DNA of 64,000 nt from Microglena sp. YARC (Eukaryota; Chlorophyta; Chlorophyceae; Chlamydomonadales; Chlamydomonadaceae), in contig CM039463.1 in NCBI GenBank assembly GCA_022414725.1, positions 36,160,863 through 36,224,862 on the forward strand, written 5' to 3'. Positions 46,122-57,156 of this stretch are shown piece after piece (within the stretch, counting starts at the first letter, position 1; every line of letters starts with the position of its first letter). A model generated the notes under the pieces. It was not told the DNA's origin, did not search any database, and saw only the letters and a list, made by a program, of their open reading frames with translations. The position numbers and the translations under genes were made by a program.

Positions 46122-49100
46122 CTCCAGCTTCTGTGCAAATGTTTCATATTGTGCTTGCATCAATTGCTCAATGCTGATGTCTGCTAACATCTGTGCCTCC
46201 ATCTGCACACAAGTTGGGGAAGAAGACAACATGCACACCGTTTCAGGCTCCTTGGTACGAACATCATGAATCACACAAACAAAATGGAGCTCTGGGCCAA
46301 GTACCCTGAGCAGAGCAGCGCACTGTTTCGCCTTTGAGCTAAGAGTAGCAGCCTCTAGACAGCTCTCTTTCCCTGCCAATTTCCCTGACAAATTTGGGGA
46401 CGAGGACAACATGCATATGTTTTCAAGCCCGTCAGTAAAACGATTGTTTAGGATCCAGGTCAACAATGCTTTTTCTTTTCAGCCCTTCCTGTCACGGTTG
46501 GGTAAGCCTGTTTAGCCTACTTGGCCTACCCTTGGACTGTAACATACATACATCTATTCATATATGGTTTCAGGCTGAAGGTTGGAGACAGCATGTATGC
46601 ATATCGATGGAGGATACGTGTATGTGTGGGTTTGGCCGCAAGGCGTTTGTGTGGGTTTAACTTTGGGTTCGGGGTTTAAGCGTTGTTTACGTTTTGGTTC
46701 GGGGTTTGGGTTTAAGTTTGGGTTCAAGAGTGGTTTAAGTTTGGGTTCAGGGTTTGGGTTTAAGTTTGGGTTCAGGGATTGGGTTTAAGTTTGTTTAAGT
46801 CTGATCAGATACCAAGAAGGCACTCGTGTCCTAGTAGTTCACGCTGACAATAATGCATGTTCCGGGAGGGAGACGATGATTACCCAGAGGTTCTGCTAGT
46901 CCACTGCCAAGCACGCACTCGGCTATTGGTCTAACGAATTGGGGGCAACTTAGTACTGATCAAGATCCGCACCCCGCCTGCGTCCCGCGACCTTCAGGGA
47001 GGGGTCAAACCCCCCCGTTTCCCTCCCAGGTCAGGCACTCGTGTCCTAGTAGTTCACGCTGACAGGTTCAGGGTTTGGGTTTAAGTTTGGGTTCAGGGTT
47101 TGGGTTTAACTTTGGGTTCAAATCTGGTTTAAGTTTGGGTTCAGGGTTTGGGTTTAAGTTTGGGTTCAAGAGTGGTTTAGGTTTGGGTTCAGGGTTTGGG
47201 TTTAAGTTTGGGTTCAAGAGTGGTTTAAGTTTGGGTTCAGGGTTTGGGTTTAAGTTTGGGTTCAAGAGTGGTTTAAGTTTGGGTTCAGGGTTTGGGTTTA
47301 AGTTTGGGTTCAAGTGTGGTTTAAGTTTGGGTTCAGGGTTTGGGTTTAAGTTTGGGTTTGAGTGTGGTTTAAGTTTGGGTTCAGGGTTTGGGTTCAAGTG
47401 TGGTTTAAATTTGGGTTCAGGGTTTGGGTTTAAGTTTGGGTCCAAGTGTGGTTTAAGTTTGGGTTCAAGTGTGGTTTAAGTTTGGGGTTCAAGTGTGGTT
47501 GAAGTTTAGGTTCAGGGTTTGGGTTTAAGTTTGGGTTCAAGTGTGGTTTAAGTTTGGGGTTAAAGTGGGGTTTAAGTTTGGGTTCAGGGTTTGGGTTTAA
47601 GTTTGGGTTCAAGTGTGGTTTAAGTTTGGGGTTAAAGTGGGGTTTAAGTTTGGGTTCAGGGTTTGGGTTTAAGTTTGGGTTCAAGTGTGGTTTAAGTTTG
47701 GGGTTCAAGTGTGGTTTAAGTTTGGCTTGTGGTTGGAGAAAGCAAGCACGTGTGTGAATGGAAGAGACGTGTGCAGGTGTGTATGTCTGCAAGGTGTTTG
47801 TGAGTGTGGGTTTGAGTTTGGCTTGAGGTTGAAGGCTGAAGGTTGGAGGTTGGAGAACGTATGCATCTATGTTGACGGAGGAGAAGTGTGCATGTGTGCA
47901 GTACAGTAATGTGTATGCACGAGTGCGAGTGTGGGTTTAAGTTTGGCTTGAGCTTGACGGTTAAAGGCTTGCGGTTGGAGAAAGCATGCAAGTGTGTGAA
48001 TGGAAGAGAGGTGTGTCTATGTGTGTATGTCAGCAAGGTGCTTGTGAGTGTGGGTTTAAGTTTGGCTTGAGGTTGACGGTTAACGGTTAAAGGCTTGCGG
48101 TTGGAGAAAGCATGCACGTGTGTTTATGAAAGACAAGTGTGCGTGTGTATGTGTGCAAGGTGTTTGTGAGTATGGGTTTAAGTTTGGCTTGAGGTTGAAA
48201 GCTGAGGGTTTGAGGTTGGAGAACACATGCATCTATGTTGACAGAGGAGAAGTGTGCATGTGTGTAGTACAGTTAGGTGTGTACATGAGTGTGCGTTTGC
48301 TTGCTTGCTTGCTTGAGGTTAAAGGTCGAAAGTTTGAAGTTGAAGGATGAATGTATGCATGTTGAAGGAAGAGAGGTGTGTATGCATGTATGACCGCAAG
48401 GTGTGTGTGTGTGTTTATGTGTGTATGACCTCATAGTGTGTGTGTATGTGTAGGGATCGGCACTAATATTAGTCTGGAAAAACACCTATGTGAACTAATA
48501 TTAACTAATATTAACTAATATTAGTATGTTAGATTTCAGATTTGATTTGCCCAAATCAACTTCTGAAAAATGGAATCAAATATGTCATTGAATAACTAAG
48601 CTAGCAATGGAGCCGGATTTTGATGGGAGCCAGTCTGGATGGTTGCAAAAATGAAACAAAGCAGGTGTACCGCGGAACGCAGAACTAGCGTAACACGGAA
48701 CTAGCCCGTGGCCTAATGCCCTATCAAAATTGTGCCCAAACATTGTGGGCTTGGCCAGCAGAGGTGGTGTGGTAACACTATGTCTGTATCACTAGGAAGT
48801 ACAAAATCCGTCTAATATTAGTCGGCTCCGCCGTCTAACATTAGTTAATGTTAACTAATATTAGTAATTAACTAACATTAACTAACACAGCCGATCCCTA
48901 TGTATGTGTGTATGACCGCACGGTGTGTGTACGTGTGTATGACTGCAAGGTGTGTGAGTTTGAGTTTGCCAAGAGGTTGATTGTTGACTGTTGAAGGCTT
49001 GCAGTTGAAGGATGGATGTTGATGAAAGAGAAGTGGGCATGCATGTTTGACAGAAAGGTGTGAGTGAGTGAGTGAGTGAGTGAGTGAGTGAGTGAGTGAG

Positions 49101-50227
49101 TGAGTGAGTGAGTGAGTAAGTGAGTGTAAGTTTGGCTTGCAGTTGATTGTTGTGTGTTGAAAGCTTTAATCTGAAGGATGTATGTTGATGGAAGAGAAAT
49201 GTGGATGTGTGGATGACAGCAAGGGGCAAGTGAGTGCATGTGAGTGTTCAAGCGTGTGTGAATTTATGTGCCCGATTGGACTCCAAGTGTGCCCGCAGTT
49301 TGTCTTTCGCAGTTATGGGGGACTTTTGACATTTGTTCAAGTGTGCTTGTGTGTGTGGGATAGAAGTAGGAGGTGGACGGATGCAGCTGTGCAAAGTGGT
49401 GAATGAGGGGTGTGAATGCGGGAGTGGTGCTTGTGTGTGTGGGATAATGGCTGGAGTCATGTTAACAAGTTCAAGGTTGAGTAACACGCTACAAGGACTC
49501 ACCTGAACGCTGGCTATACTATCAGTGCCAAACAAGATGGAGTCTCCTTGCTTCAGCACCACAAGCTCAACTGCATGGCGACATAGTGCAGCAGCATGGT
49601 GTTGGTGGGAGGGTGATGATGGATTATGTTTTTGATAGCATTTTGGGGTGCATCACTTGAGTGCATCATCATGCCTTTCACATTACATTGTCTTAGGCCA
49701 GCCATTGTTGGCCCAAGACAAGCCTGCTCCACACATCTGGGGGGGGCTTGCAATTATTCTCTGGCAGATAAATGAGCATAATTAAGGAAGAAACTAGGCA
49801 GTGAGGCGAAGGAGCAAAGGAGCAAAACAAAATGGTTTAGCGCTTGTTGTCTACATCATTTGTAGTCGACAGACAGTAAGGCGACATGAGATGCATGGAA
49901 CGATGTAATATTTATTTGTCTGCTACCTAGGGGCTGAAGCATGCGGCCATTTATCTGGGTCCCGTTGGAGCTGCCCAAATCTCGTAGAGCCCAGGAGCTC
50001 CCATTCCAAAAGATCTCGGCATGCTTTTCAGACACCGATGAATCTTTAATATGGATCTTGCTCGCCCTGGTGCGTCCAATTGAGAAGAAGAATCCCTTGG
50101 GGGCGTAGCCCTGCCCCCTGCACGGTCCTCCCGAGAGAGAGAGGCTGAATCGTGAGGGCACCTGGATACAGAGCTCTTCGACAGCTTCTTTGCCCTGAGC
50201 ATCGTTGCCAGAGGTGCTAGGCCCCAT
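46122..50227 (-). CDS. FHA-domain protein gene, N-terminal three exons
   Basis: ATG 50225-50227. Exons 50227-49927, 49570-49503 and 46202-46122 join in phases 1 and 0 with donors CTAG/GTAGCA, CAG/GTGAGT and GAG/GTAAGA. Residues about 40-115 form a forkhead-associated domain: FSIGRTRASKIHIKD with the Gly-Arg, then SVSEKHAEIFW with the Ser..His pair, then DLGSSNGTQING with the Asn-Gly, then VLKQGDSILFGTDSIASVQ as last strands. Those residues bind phosphothreonine peptides, so the product is probably a phospho-dependent adaptor in nucleus or cytosol. After the domain MEAQMLADISIEQLMQAQYE is a helix. No start-proximal targeting signal. The C-terminal exons are not visible and may lie beyond the 18-bp array. 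It diverges from the ASA8 gene. Plant FHA proteins, including the kinase-associated phosphatase type, are similar, but no phosphatase domain is seen. Confidence 0.78.
46430..46565 (+). repeat. Dispersed repeat, second copy of 6300-6440
   Basis: CAGTAAAACGATTGTTTAGG through GGACTGTAACATACATACAT; direct match to the first copy. It lies within an intron of the FHA gene. Confidence 0.75.
46640..47740. repeat. Minisatellite of TTTGGGTTCAGGGTTTGGGT
   Basis: Units of 18-20 bp combining GTTTAAGTTTGGGTTCA and GGGTTTGGG, with a ~60-bp higher-order unit (TTCAAGAGTGGTTTAAG). It resembles, but is not, a telomere repeat. Split at 46813-47065 by unrelated sequence. Open frames (GSGFGFKFGFKSGL, PNPEPKLKPHLNPN) are artefacts. 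Confidence 0.93.
46813..47065. repeat. Unique block bounded by 30-bp direct repeats inside the minisatellite
   Basis: GGCACTCGTGTCCTAGTAGT followed by TCACGCTGACA occurs at about 46819 and 47034. The ~185 bp between them includes GGGAGGGAGACGATGATTAC and CCCGCCTGCGTCCCGCGACC. It could be an insertion or a block that was tandemly duplicated with its flank. Confidence 0.7.
47741..48420. repeat. ~110-bp tandem repeat, five to six copies
   Basis: GTGTGGGTTTAAGTTTGGCT, TGAGGTTGAAGGCTGA and GAGAAAGCATGCA plus GAAGAGACGTGTG, with TATGTGTGCAAGGTGTTTGT between. A further copy at 46575-46650 lies before the minisatellite. Confidence 0.85.
48451..48900 (+). mobile_element. hAT-type MITE, 450 bp, with 8-bp target duplication
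   Basis: Starts TAGGGATCGGCAC and ends CAGCCGATCCCTA, with TGTATGTG duplicated at 48443-48450 and 48901-48908. It is very similar to both ends of the element at 859-2126 and lacks its ~830-bp interior. Inserted in TG-rich repeats within an FHA-gene intron. Confidence 0.92.
49055..49125. repeat. (GTGA)n microsatellite
   Basis: About seventeen GTGA units. On the minus strand this gives a Leu-Thr-His-Ser frame of no significance. Confidence 0.95.
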
Positions 50228-50756
50228 GCTGGAGAGAAAGATGCAGTGAATGGGAAAATGAAAGCGAAGGGGAGAGGCGAATTATACTGAGGGAGGAAGC
50301 AAAGAAAGAAGGGCTCAAAAGGAGTGGCTGAAGATGCCGGGCAGCGGGAGGAAATCGAGATCGAAGGGCAACGCAAGCGTGCAAGAGAACGGAAGGGCAA
50401 GGAGCAGGGGAGGTGTTTTGAGAAAGGACTTTTCGGGAGAGAGGGGATTAATGTGTGCGTCGCAGAATGAGAGGAAGAAGATAGTGGCAAGGCGAAGACT
50501 GCGCTGCGTGGTTGCGCCAGCTTGAATGGTGATCAGCTGACAGCTTATGAGAGGTTCAAACTGTCGAAAAACCGAGACGACCTGTACTGCAAGTCTGCGA
50601 GTTTCCAGGGGGAGCTCGCCGTGAACAGAAGCCGTACAAAGTTTGCGCGAACTACTTTTGGCTTGGACACAAGCGCAGTACATAGGCACAATCCCTATCA
50701 TTTCCTTCTTACGGCAGAAACCGAGTTGCAGTTTTCGTAACAGCATCAAAAGCACT
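50228..50756. promoter_or_regulatory. Divergent promoter region between FHA gene and ASA8 gene
   Basis: 529 bp separates the two start codons on opposite strands. It is free of tandem repeats, unlike almost everything around it. A frame of 72 codons at 50522-50740 on the plus strand ends before ASA8 and is more likely leader. No clear TATA box. Shared regulation is possible but not shown. Confidence 0.5.
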
Positions 50757-51124
50757 ATGACTCTCGGTGAGGCTTACCTTAAGGATATTCTGAGGCCACC
50801 ACCCACTGGCTTCGTGCCCCAGAATGTTGCCCATCCCTTCCAGAAGTCCTCTTACACGTACTTGACGAAGAAGTTCTTTCCCCGACATTGGTACCTGGCT
50901 GCTGGCTTCGCCTTCACCATCACCATGTATGGTCAGCTTGATGGTCTTCGTGAATCTGGAAAGAAGGGCGCCTACGATAGCGCTGTAGAGGCTGGAAAGA
51001 CCCCTTGTAAGTGAATTCACGATCGCTTGCGTCGACGATTGAGGTTTATCGCACCGCCCACTTCGATCATGCCACTGATGCACGTTCTCACTTTTCTGCT
51101 GCAGACACCGCCGGAGGCCATTAG
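50757..51124 (+). CDS. ASA8: Mitochondrial ATP synthase subunit ASA8, two exons
   Basis: Exon 50757-51006 ends ACCCCTT/GTAAGTG. Exon 51105-51124 follows CTTTTCTGCTGCAG and ends TAG at 51122-51124. The product is 89 residues, the length known for ASA8. It opens MTLGEAYLKDILRPPPTG, has HPFQKSSYTYLTKKFFPRHW, one membrane segment about residues 46-63 (WYLAAGFAFTITMYGQ), then LDGLRESGKKGAYDSA and the family ending GKTPYTAGGH, which only appears after splicing. ASA proteins (ATP synthase associated) form the large peripheral stalk and dimer contacts of the atypical F1Fo-ATP synthase in Chlamydomonas and Polytomella, replacing the usual stalk subunits; ASA8 is a small inner-membrane subunit. No cleavable presequence is evident. 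The exon-intron layout is compact, with no repeats in the 98-bp intron. Confidence 0.93.
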
Positions 51125-51205
51125 CGAGCAACTGTATTCCGAGGATAGAGCTTTCTTTGTTTGATGCGTATGCTGTTCTTATAGTCTGTATAACTTTCAA
51201 CTTTG

Positions 51206-51210
51206 TGTAA
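51206..51210 (+). terminator. Polyadenylation signal TGTAA of ASA8
   Basis: TGTAA occurs 81 nt after the stop codon. It is the standard poly(A) signal in chlorophycean algae. Confidence 0.65.
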
Positions 51211-51965
51211 GTCGTTAACTAATTCTTGTTCGCCCCCTGAGCCCCACTTCGCCTACTATTCGGCCCCCTCGCATTTCATCTCTTCATCCCACGCAGCTCG
51301 TGTTCTGCTAATATGGATGCTCTCTTTCACCCCAACTGCCCCAGCACTAGACCCCCACAAAGCCAAGCCTAGAACTATTGAAGTACCCCTGAGTTTCTAG
51401 CCTCGGGACCTGGCCCAGTTGCCAGCTGCCCAATTGTTTTTGCAGGCAATCATCCACTTACTGTGTTGCAGGCAATCAACCGCATATAGCACCTGTTGAT
51501 CTGTTATTGTTGTTCTGCCCAAGCATACTGTGGCCATCGTTAGACGTAGGCTTTCGAAATAGCCACTCCCAGTTTACTTACAAAATTACCCTTGCGACTC
51601 CGGAGCCAGATAAGGCTTTCCTTCGGCATCCATCCACTGTGTGGGAAGAGTAACTCAAGCACTCCAACCTGAACTTGAGCTTGAATTCTCGTCACCACCA
51701 CCATCATGGCCTTCATCTCATGTTGATCAACACCCCTACCTTCAGCAGCTGCAGCTGCAGTCATTTAAGGGATAGAACATGTGTGTTGCACTGCAGTTTG
51801 ATATCCAGTGTCATCAGCATCGTCGACATCCTCACTTCTGTCATAATCATTCATGAGGTCATCTTCTTCGACACTGTTGTTGTCTCATCAGCATCATTAC
51901 CTGCACCATAGTTGCACCTTCATCGTCATCAGCACCTTCAAATCTTTTATTTTCATCTACATGCA
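51211..51965. other. No supported gene
   Basis: Mostly unique sequence, then TCATCATC-rich DNA from about 51800. Short frames on either strand have no recognisable content. Confidence 0.5.
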
Positions 51966-52116
51966 ACAGCTTCTAGGCAGCTCCTCTGACCGGCTGTTCA
52001 GCCAAACCTAACACCACTTAGTGCGCCTTGAAGCTGACACAATTAGCTATCCAGAACTGCTGGGAATTTTGGGTGTAGTACAGTGCCTGGCTCAGGAAGC
52101 TGTCTAGAAGCTGCTG
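51966..52116. repeat. Foldback element, ~150 bp
   Basis: ACAGCTTCTAGGCAGCTCC at the left and GGAAGCTGTCTAGAAGCTGC at the right, interior GCGCCTTGAAGCTGACACAA. The interior matches the copies at 7661-7815 and 7912-8085. Confidence 0.8.
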
Positions 52117-52269
52117 ATACTAGTTGAAAAGGAATTTCACGAGCACCATCGTTATCATCATCGTAGTTGTTAGGACCATGATCGTAAAAATGATTAGAAG
52201 CTGCAGTGACAACAGCCATTTAGAGCAGTACTCCTGTGCATGTCGTACTGCAAACAACCTTCTAGCGTC

Positions 52270-53420
52270 ATCATCGCATTAACATCATCCTCATCATAAC
52301 TGCTGTATCACCTATGCCTCTTCCATCTGCTTTTGTACCATCACTATCAGCGGCGGCGGCACCATCAATATCATTGACGTCAACATCACCATCATCGCCA
52401 CCATTGTGTTCATCATCGCCATCATCATGGGCGGCGGCACCATCACCATTATTGGCGTCATCATCACCACCGTCATTGTTAGCATCACCATCAACACCAT
52501 CATTGATAGCATCACCACCATCATTGTTGGCATCACCACCACCATTATTGTTAGCATTACCACCATCATCACCATCATTGATATCATCGCCACCATCAAT
52601 ACCAGCATTGTTAGCATCACCACCATCATCACCATCATTGACGTCATCATCACCATGATGACCACCATCATCATTGTTAGCATCATCACCACCATCAGCA
52701 CCACCACCATCATTGTTAGCATCATTAGCACCATCATCATTGGGGGCGGCACCATTATTGTTATTATCATCTATCACACCATCATTGTTAGCATCACCAT
52801 CAACACCATCATTGTTGGCATCATCGCCACAGTCATGGGCGGCGGCACCATCACCATCTTAGGTGTCATCAACATCATCACCACCACAATTATTATTGTT
52901 ATCACCATCATCATCATCGCCATTATCATGGGCGGAGGCACCATCACCATCATGTTGTTATCATTATCATCGCCATCATCATGGGCGACGGCACCATCCT
53001 TGATGTCATCATCATGAACAACACCTTCAGTGTTAGCAACACCATCATCAGCATCATTGATGTCATCATCGCCATCATCAACAACACCATCATTGTTAGC
53101 ATTAGCATCGCCGTCATCATGGGCGGCGGCACCATCACCATCATGGACGTCATCATCGCCACCACCACCATCATTGTTAGCATCATCAACAACACCATCG
53201 TTGTTAGCATCACCATCGCCATCATCATGGGCGGCGGCACCATCACCATCATTGACGTCATCATCACCATCAACACCATCATTGATAGCATCTCCATCAT
53301 CATGGGCGGCGTTGCAACTACCATCACCACCGTCATTGACGTCGTCATCATCACCACCATCATTGTTATCATCATCAGCATCATCACCGTTACCACGTTT
53401 CATTCCACTATCAGCACTAC
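52270..53420. repeat. ATC/CAC trinucleotide minisatellite
   Basis: Irregular units such as GGCGGCACCATCACCATCAT and CATTGTTAGCATCACCATCA, all in multiples of three, so all frames stay open over long stretches (Asp/Asn/Gly-rich on the minus strand; Ile/Thr, Ser/Pro or Met-rich in other frames). No gene called. Confidence 0.93.
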
Positions 53421-53565
53421 CGCCACCACCATGGTCATAAGCAGAAGCCATCACGATCAGCAGCGGTGGGTGCAACCCCTGAACACGCACCCATATCGAT
53501 CCGCCTCGCACTATACCAAAATACTTTGTGGCGGCAGTGCTACTGTCAGATCGGTATTCAGGTGT

Positions 53566-54735
53566 ACTTGAACTTGGTTACATGGCTCCAGTCAGCAATT
53601 TGGCTGGTCACCGTCTGTGGCAAGAACATAAACAATTACAATCCAGTCATACAAAGAGCACCTAAGAAGCCTAGCAGAACAAACTCTGACTTGGCTGACT
53701 GGTTGCATGGCTCCAGCCTTTAAGGCTTCTCGCCATCTTTAGCAGTAACATATTACATTCAGACAGCAGAGCAACAAGTCCTATGCAGCGCTGCAAGCGA
53801 CGCTGAAATTTGGCGGAATGGGTTGGCAACAGAAAGGCAGGTGGCACCGATGGCGCTGGCCGAAGCCAGTTAGATACGACAGTTGGCTGACGTGTTAGGC
53901 TTCAAATTTTCGGTCAAACGGACAATAGGGTAACCCTGGGTCCCGTCCCCCACAAGGGTGGGCTCGGCCTAAAACAGCGGTATGTTGCGAGGACAAAAGT
54001 TATAATAATTATTGCATGGTATACGTCTGAAGAAGTCTAACCATCTGCAGTATACAATTCGTTATACAGCCAGAAAATTGGCTGCTCGCCGTCTTGGGCA
54101 GTAACAAAGCCAATTTAAATGAAAGAAATACCGGTATTATCACAAACGATTGTTCTTCAAAGAGACCAAAGCACAACGTCCTATATATACATCCCCAATA
54201 ATACCTTATCTCAGTGCGTTCAAAAAGCATGCGGCTCTGCTCCTGGGTGCAAGCAAACTTGAACTTGGTGACATACTGATAGCTTCAGCCAGGAATTTGG
54301 CTGCTCGCCGTCTTTTTCCTGGCAGTAAAAAAATACTGCCAGGAAAATGGTGCAAGCAAAGCATGCAGTAAATTTATGGATGCTTGCCAGGCATATTGAT
54401 CAGAGAGCCTAAGGCGTGCATGCCTCAGCAAACACAGGGAACAAAAGGCCACAGGGGATGGGAGAAAGATCACGAATTCACGAGCCAGCAAAAAAACGGG
54501 AGGCTTATAATACAGGCGAAACTACGGGACAAAGCAACAATATGGGCTAGGAACCTTGATTATCATAGAACTTGAACTTGGTTACATGGCTCCACCCAGT
54601 AAACTGGCTGCTCGCCATCTTCGACTGTATAAATAATGACCAGGAAATGTGATCACCAAAACAATCCAACTTGAACTTGGTATATGGCTACAGCCAGCCA
54701 ATTGGCTGCTCGCTGTCTTCGGCTGTATAAATAGT
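53566..54735 (-). repeat. Cluster of small hairpin elements, six copies
   Basis: Copies at about 53569-53629, 53700-53749, 54057-54106, 54259-54330, 54569-54634 and 54667-54731. They are inverted relative to those at 30-32 kb: ACTTGAACTTGGTTACATGG, then a CAGCCAnnnTTTGGCTG stem, then CTCGCCGTCTTCGGCAGTAA. Distances between copies vary, so they look independently inserted rather than tandem. Confidence 0.75.
53774..53935 (+). repeat. Dispersed ~160-bp repeat, sister at 59570-59735
   Basis: ACAAGTCCTATGCAGCGCTG, then TTGGCGGAATG, GTTGGCAAC, GAAGCCAGTTAGATACGAC, and ATTTTCGGTC. The sister copy lies inside an intron of the EDR2-like gene. Confidence 0.75.
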
Positions 54736-55312
54736 GACCAGGAAAATGTAATGATCACCAGAACAACTGTATCAACTAAAGTAGAGCATTCGCCTGCCAT
54801 TTCCCCCCTCGAAATCTATCTGGCCCACCTTGGGCTCACGTTCATTATATCAAAAGTTCAACACTCACATGACCATGAAAAATGTGCACCTAATTCTTAT
54901 ATATCGATGCAGCTAAGCCAGGCCAATTAGTACGTAAATCAATTAAACGATTCCATTACAAGCCAAGCTTAGCAACACGGATTCAGATATCCCTATCAAT
55001 GTGTCCGTCGTGTATACTATGCTTGCGACTTGTTGAGGAAATGAAGACCAGTTTATCAAGTGTTACTATCAATCAGCCCCTCCAGCCCCCCCTCTTGCCC
55101 CTCAGAAATAGAGAGCCGACCTTGATTGTTTGAGGATGGACTGGGGCAGGCAGCTCCCACGGCGGCATGCCAGGGTACTTCAGGAGGAGTACAATTGCGA
55201 CGCAACGGACCCTGCGGCATTGCGTTTGCGATGAAGGACGCAGCGTTCTTAACAGCCCTGGTGCATGCCCTACAAGACTGACCCAAACTACCCACATTCT
55301 TTTTTCTCCACG
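54736..55312. other. No supported gene
   Basis: Unique sequence with short frames only. Nothing recognised on either strand. Confidence 0.5.
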
Positions 55313-55502
55313 CATCGCAAATTGAGCGACTCAGTGCGAACCCTATGCGACGCGCTGTCCCCCAAACCTCACGGGTTGCGAAGCACATAGCCCGGGGTGT
55401 ATGGGTGGGTGGGTGGGGTGGGGGGGTGGGGGGGGGGACATTTCTGACTGACCGGACCCATGCAGCGCGATGCAGCGACACAATGGCGACACGTCGCAAA
55501 AC
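55313..55502 (+). repeat. Dispersed ~190-bp MITE-like repeat, sister of 32537-32725
   Basis: GCATCGCAAATTGAGCGACT ... GACCCATGCAGCGCGATGCA ... AATGGCGACACGTCGCA. The centre is GGTGGGTGGG-rich where the sister has poly-C. Confidence 0.7.
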
Positions 55503-55639
55503 AAAACAGTGGATATCCATATCAATGTCTCCAAGGGTTGGAAACCTCACTAGCGGTTTACCATGCACACAGCATCTGTTTACATCAAGTTAACCAGTTC
55601 AATCCAACCCAACCTCATCAAAACGGACCCAGATCATTT

Positions 55640-55969
55640 TCTCCAAGTACTGCCTCTCCCCATGTGCCGCCTGCCCATGTATTGCCTGCTTCCGATGTAC
55701 GTAGTACCCATGTACCGCCTGCTCCCCATGTACTGCCTGCTCCCCATGTACCGCCTGCCCCCCATGTACAAAGTACCCATGTGCATGAAGTTAACCGGAT
55801 CAATCCAATCTAACAGAATCAAAACCGATCCAGATTAATCCAAAACAGATCCAGATCCAGATCAATCCAAAACTGATCCAGATCCAGATCAGTCCAAAAC
55901 GGATCCAGATCCAGATCAATCAAAAACAGATCCAGATCCAGATTAATCCAAAACGGATCCAGATCCAGA
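55640..55969. repeat. Two short tandem arrays downstream of the EDR2-like gene
   Basis: 55655-55790 has about seven units of CCCATGTACCGCCTGCTCC. 55815-55969 has units of ATCCAGATCCAGATCAATCC with AAAACGG. Both lie in the presumed 3' region; a TGTAA on the minus strand at 55580-55584 is a possible poly(A) signal. Confidence 0.85.
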
Positions 55970-57125
55970 TCAGTGTCTCCAAGCAAATGCGCCAGGGTCG
56001 GCAACCTGCACTGGCGGTTCCATGGGGATCTCTGTCTCCAGGTCGATGGGCTTGCCTGCGTTGATGGTCAGGTCCAGGTGGTTGAGGCGCATGGTGCCCA
56101 GGGGGGCTTCAGGCAGCTCCCACGGGTGGATGCCCTCCAGCACAAAACCTGGGTGGCAGGGGTTTGGGTTTGGGTTTGGGTTTGGGGGGGGGGGGGGGGG
56201 AGTTGGGTTGAGGGGTTGGGGGGGGGGGGGATACAATGATATGATGGTGTCTGTGTGTGGGTTGCACGGGTGGATGCCATTCAGCACAAAACCTGGGTGG
56301 CAGGGGTTGGGGTTGGGGTTGGGTGGGTGGGCTGGGGTTGGGGGGTTGGGGGGGGGATACAGTGATATCAAGGTGTCTGTGTGGGGGTTGCACGGGTGGA
56401 TGCCCTCCAGCACGAAACCTGCATGGCAGGGGTTGGGGTTGGGTTGGGTTGTGGGGGGAGTTGGGTTGGGGTTGGGTTGGGTTGTGGGGGGGAGTTGGGT
56501 TGGGGTTGGGTTGGGTTGTGGGGGGAGTTGGGTTGGGGTTGGGTTGGGTTGTGGGAGGGAGTTGGGTTGGGGTTGGGTTGGGTTGTGGGGGGGAGTTGGG
56601 TAGGGGTTGGGTTGGGTTGTGGGGGGGAGTTGGGTTGGGGTTGGGGGGTGTGATACAATGATATTAAGGTGTCTGTGTGGGGGCTTCACGGTGGATGCTC
56701 GCGTAGGCTGAATAGAGGACGGGGAAAAGGCAAAGAAAGGCACAGAAAGGAAAGATATGAAAGCATGTACCTATGTCTACGACCAGCCTCTTGGTGGTCC
56801 CCCTCACAAGAGAAGTAGCATGGTTGGCAACCGCGCTTGCCGTATAGAGGACAGGAAAAGGCGAAGCAAGAAGAAAGACTAAGAAATTAAAAGAAATGAA
56901 GACACGCACCCATGTCAACGACCAGCTTCTTGGTGGCTCCCCTCACAAGAGCGGTAGCATAGTTGGCAACCGCGTTGGCTGAAATGTCAATGTCGATCTC
57001 AATGTACTGCGCCGTTTCGTGGTATGTCGTCTTCAAGGCCTGGAGAGAGGCAGCACACGGGTTAAGGGTTCACTCATCTAGCCAATGCCCACACTTATGT
57101 GTGCCTGTGTGTGTATGTGTGCGCC

Positions 57126-57156
<31 letters not shown>

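Noticed and set aside
46640..47740. Interstitial telomere (TTTGGGTTCAGGG, GGGTTTAAG)
   Set aside because: It does not match the algal telomere repeat TTTTAGGG, unit length varies, and it lies within an FHA-gene intron.
50522..50740. 72-codon plus-strand ORF before ASA8
   Set aside because: No domain, and it ends 17 nt before the ASA8 start. More likely 5' leader or promoter.
52270..53511. Asp/Asn/Gly-rich proteins of 150-245 codons
   Set aside because: Produced by an ATC/CAC trinucleotide array in which every frame is open. No unique flanking domain.
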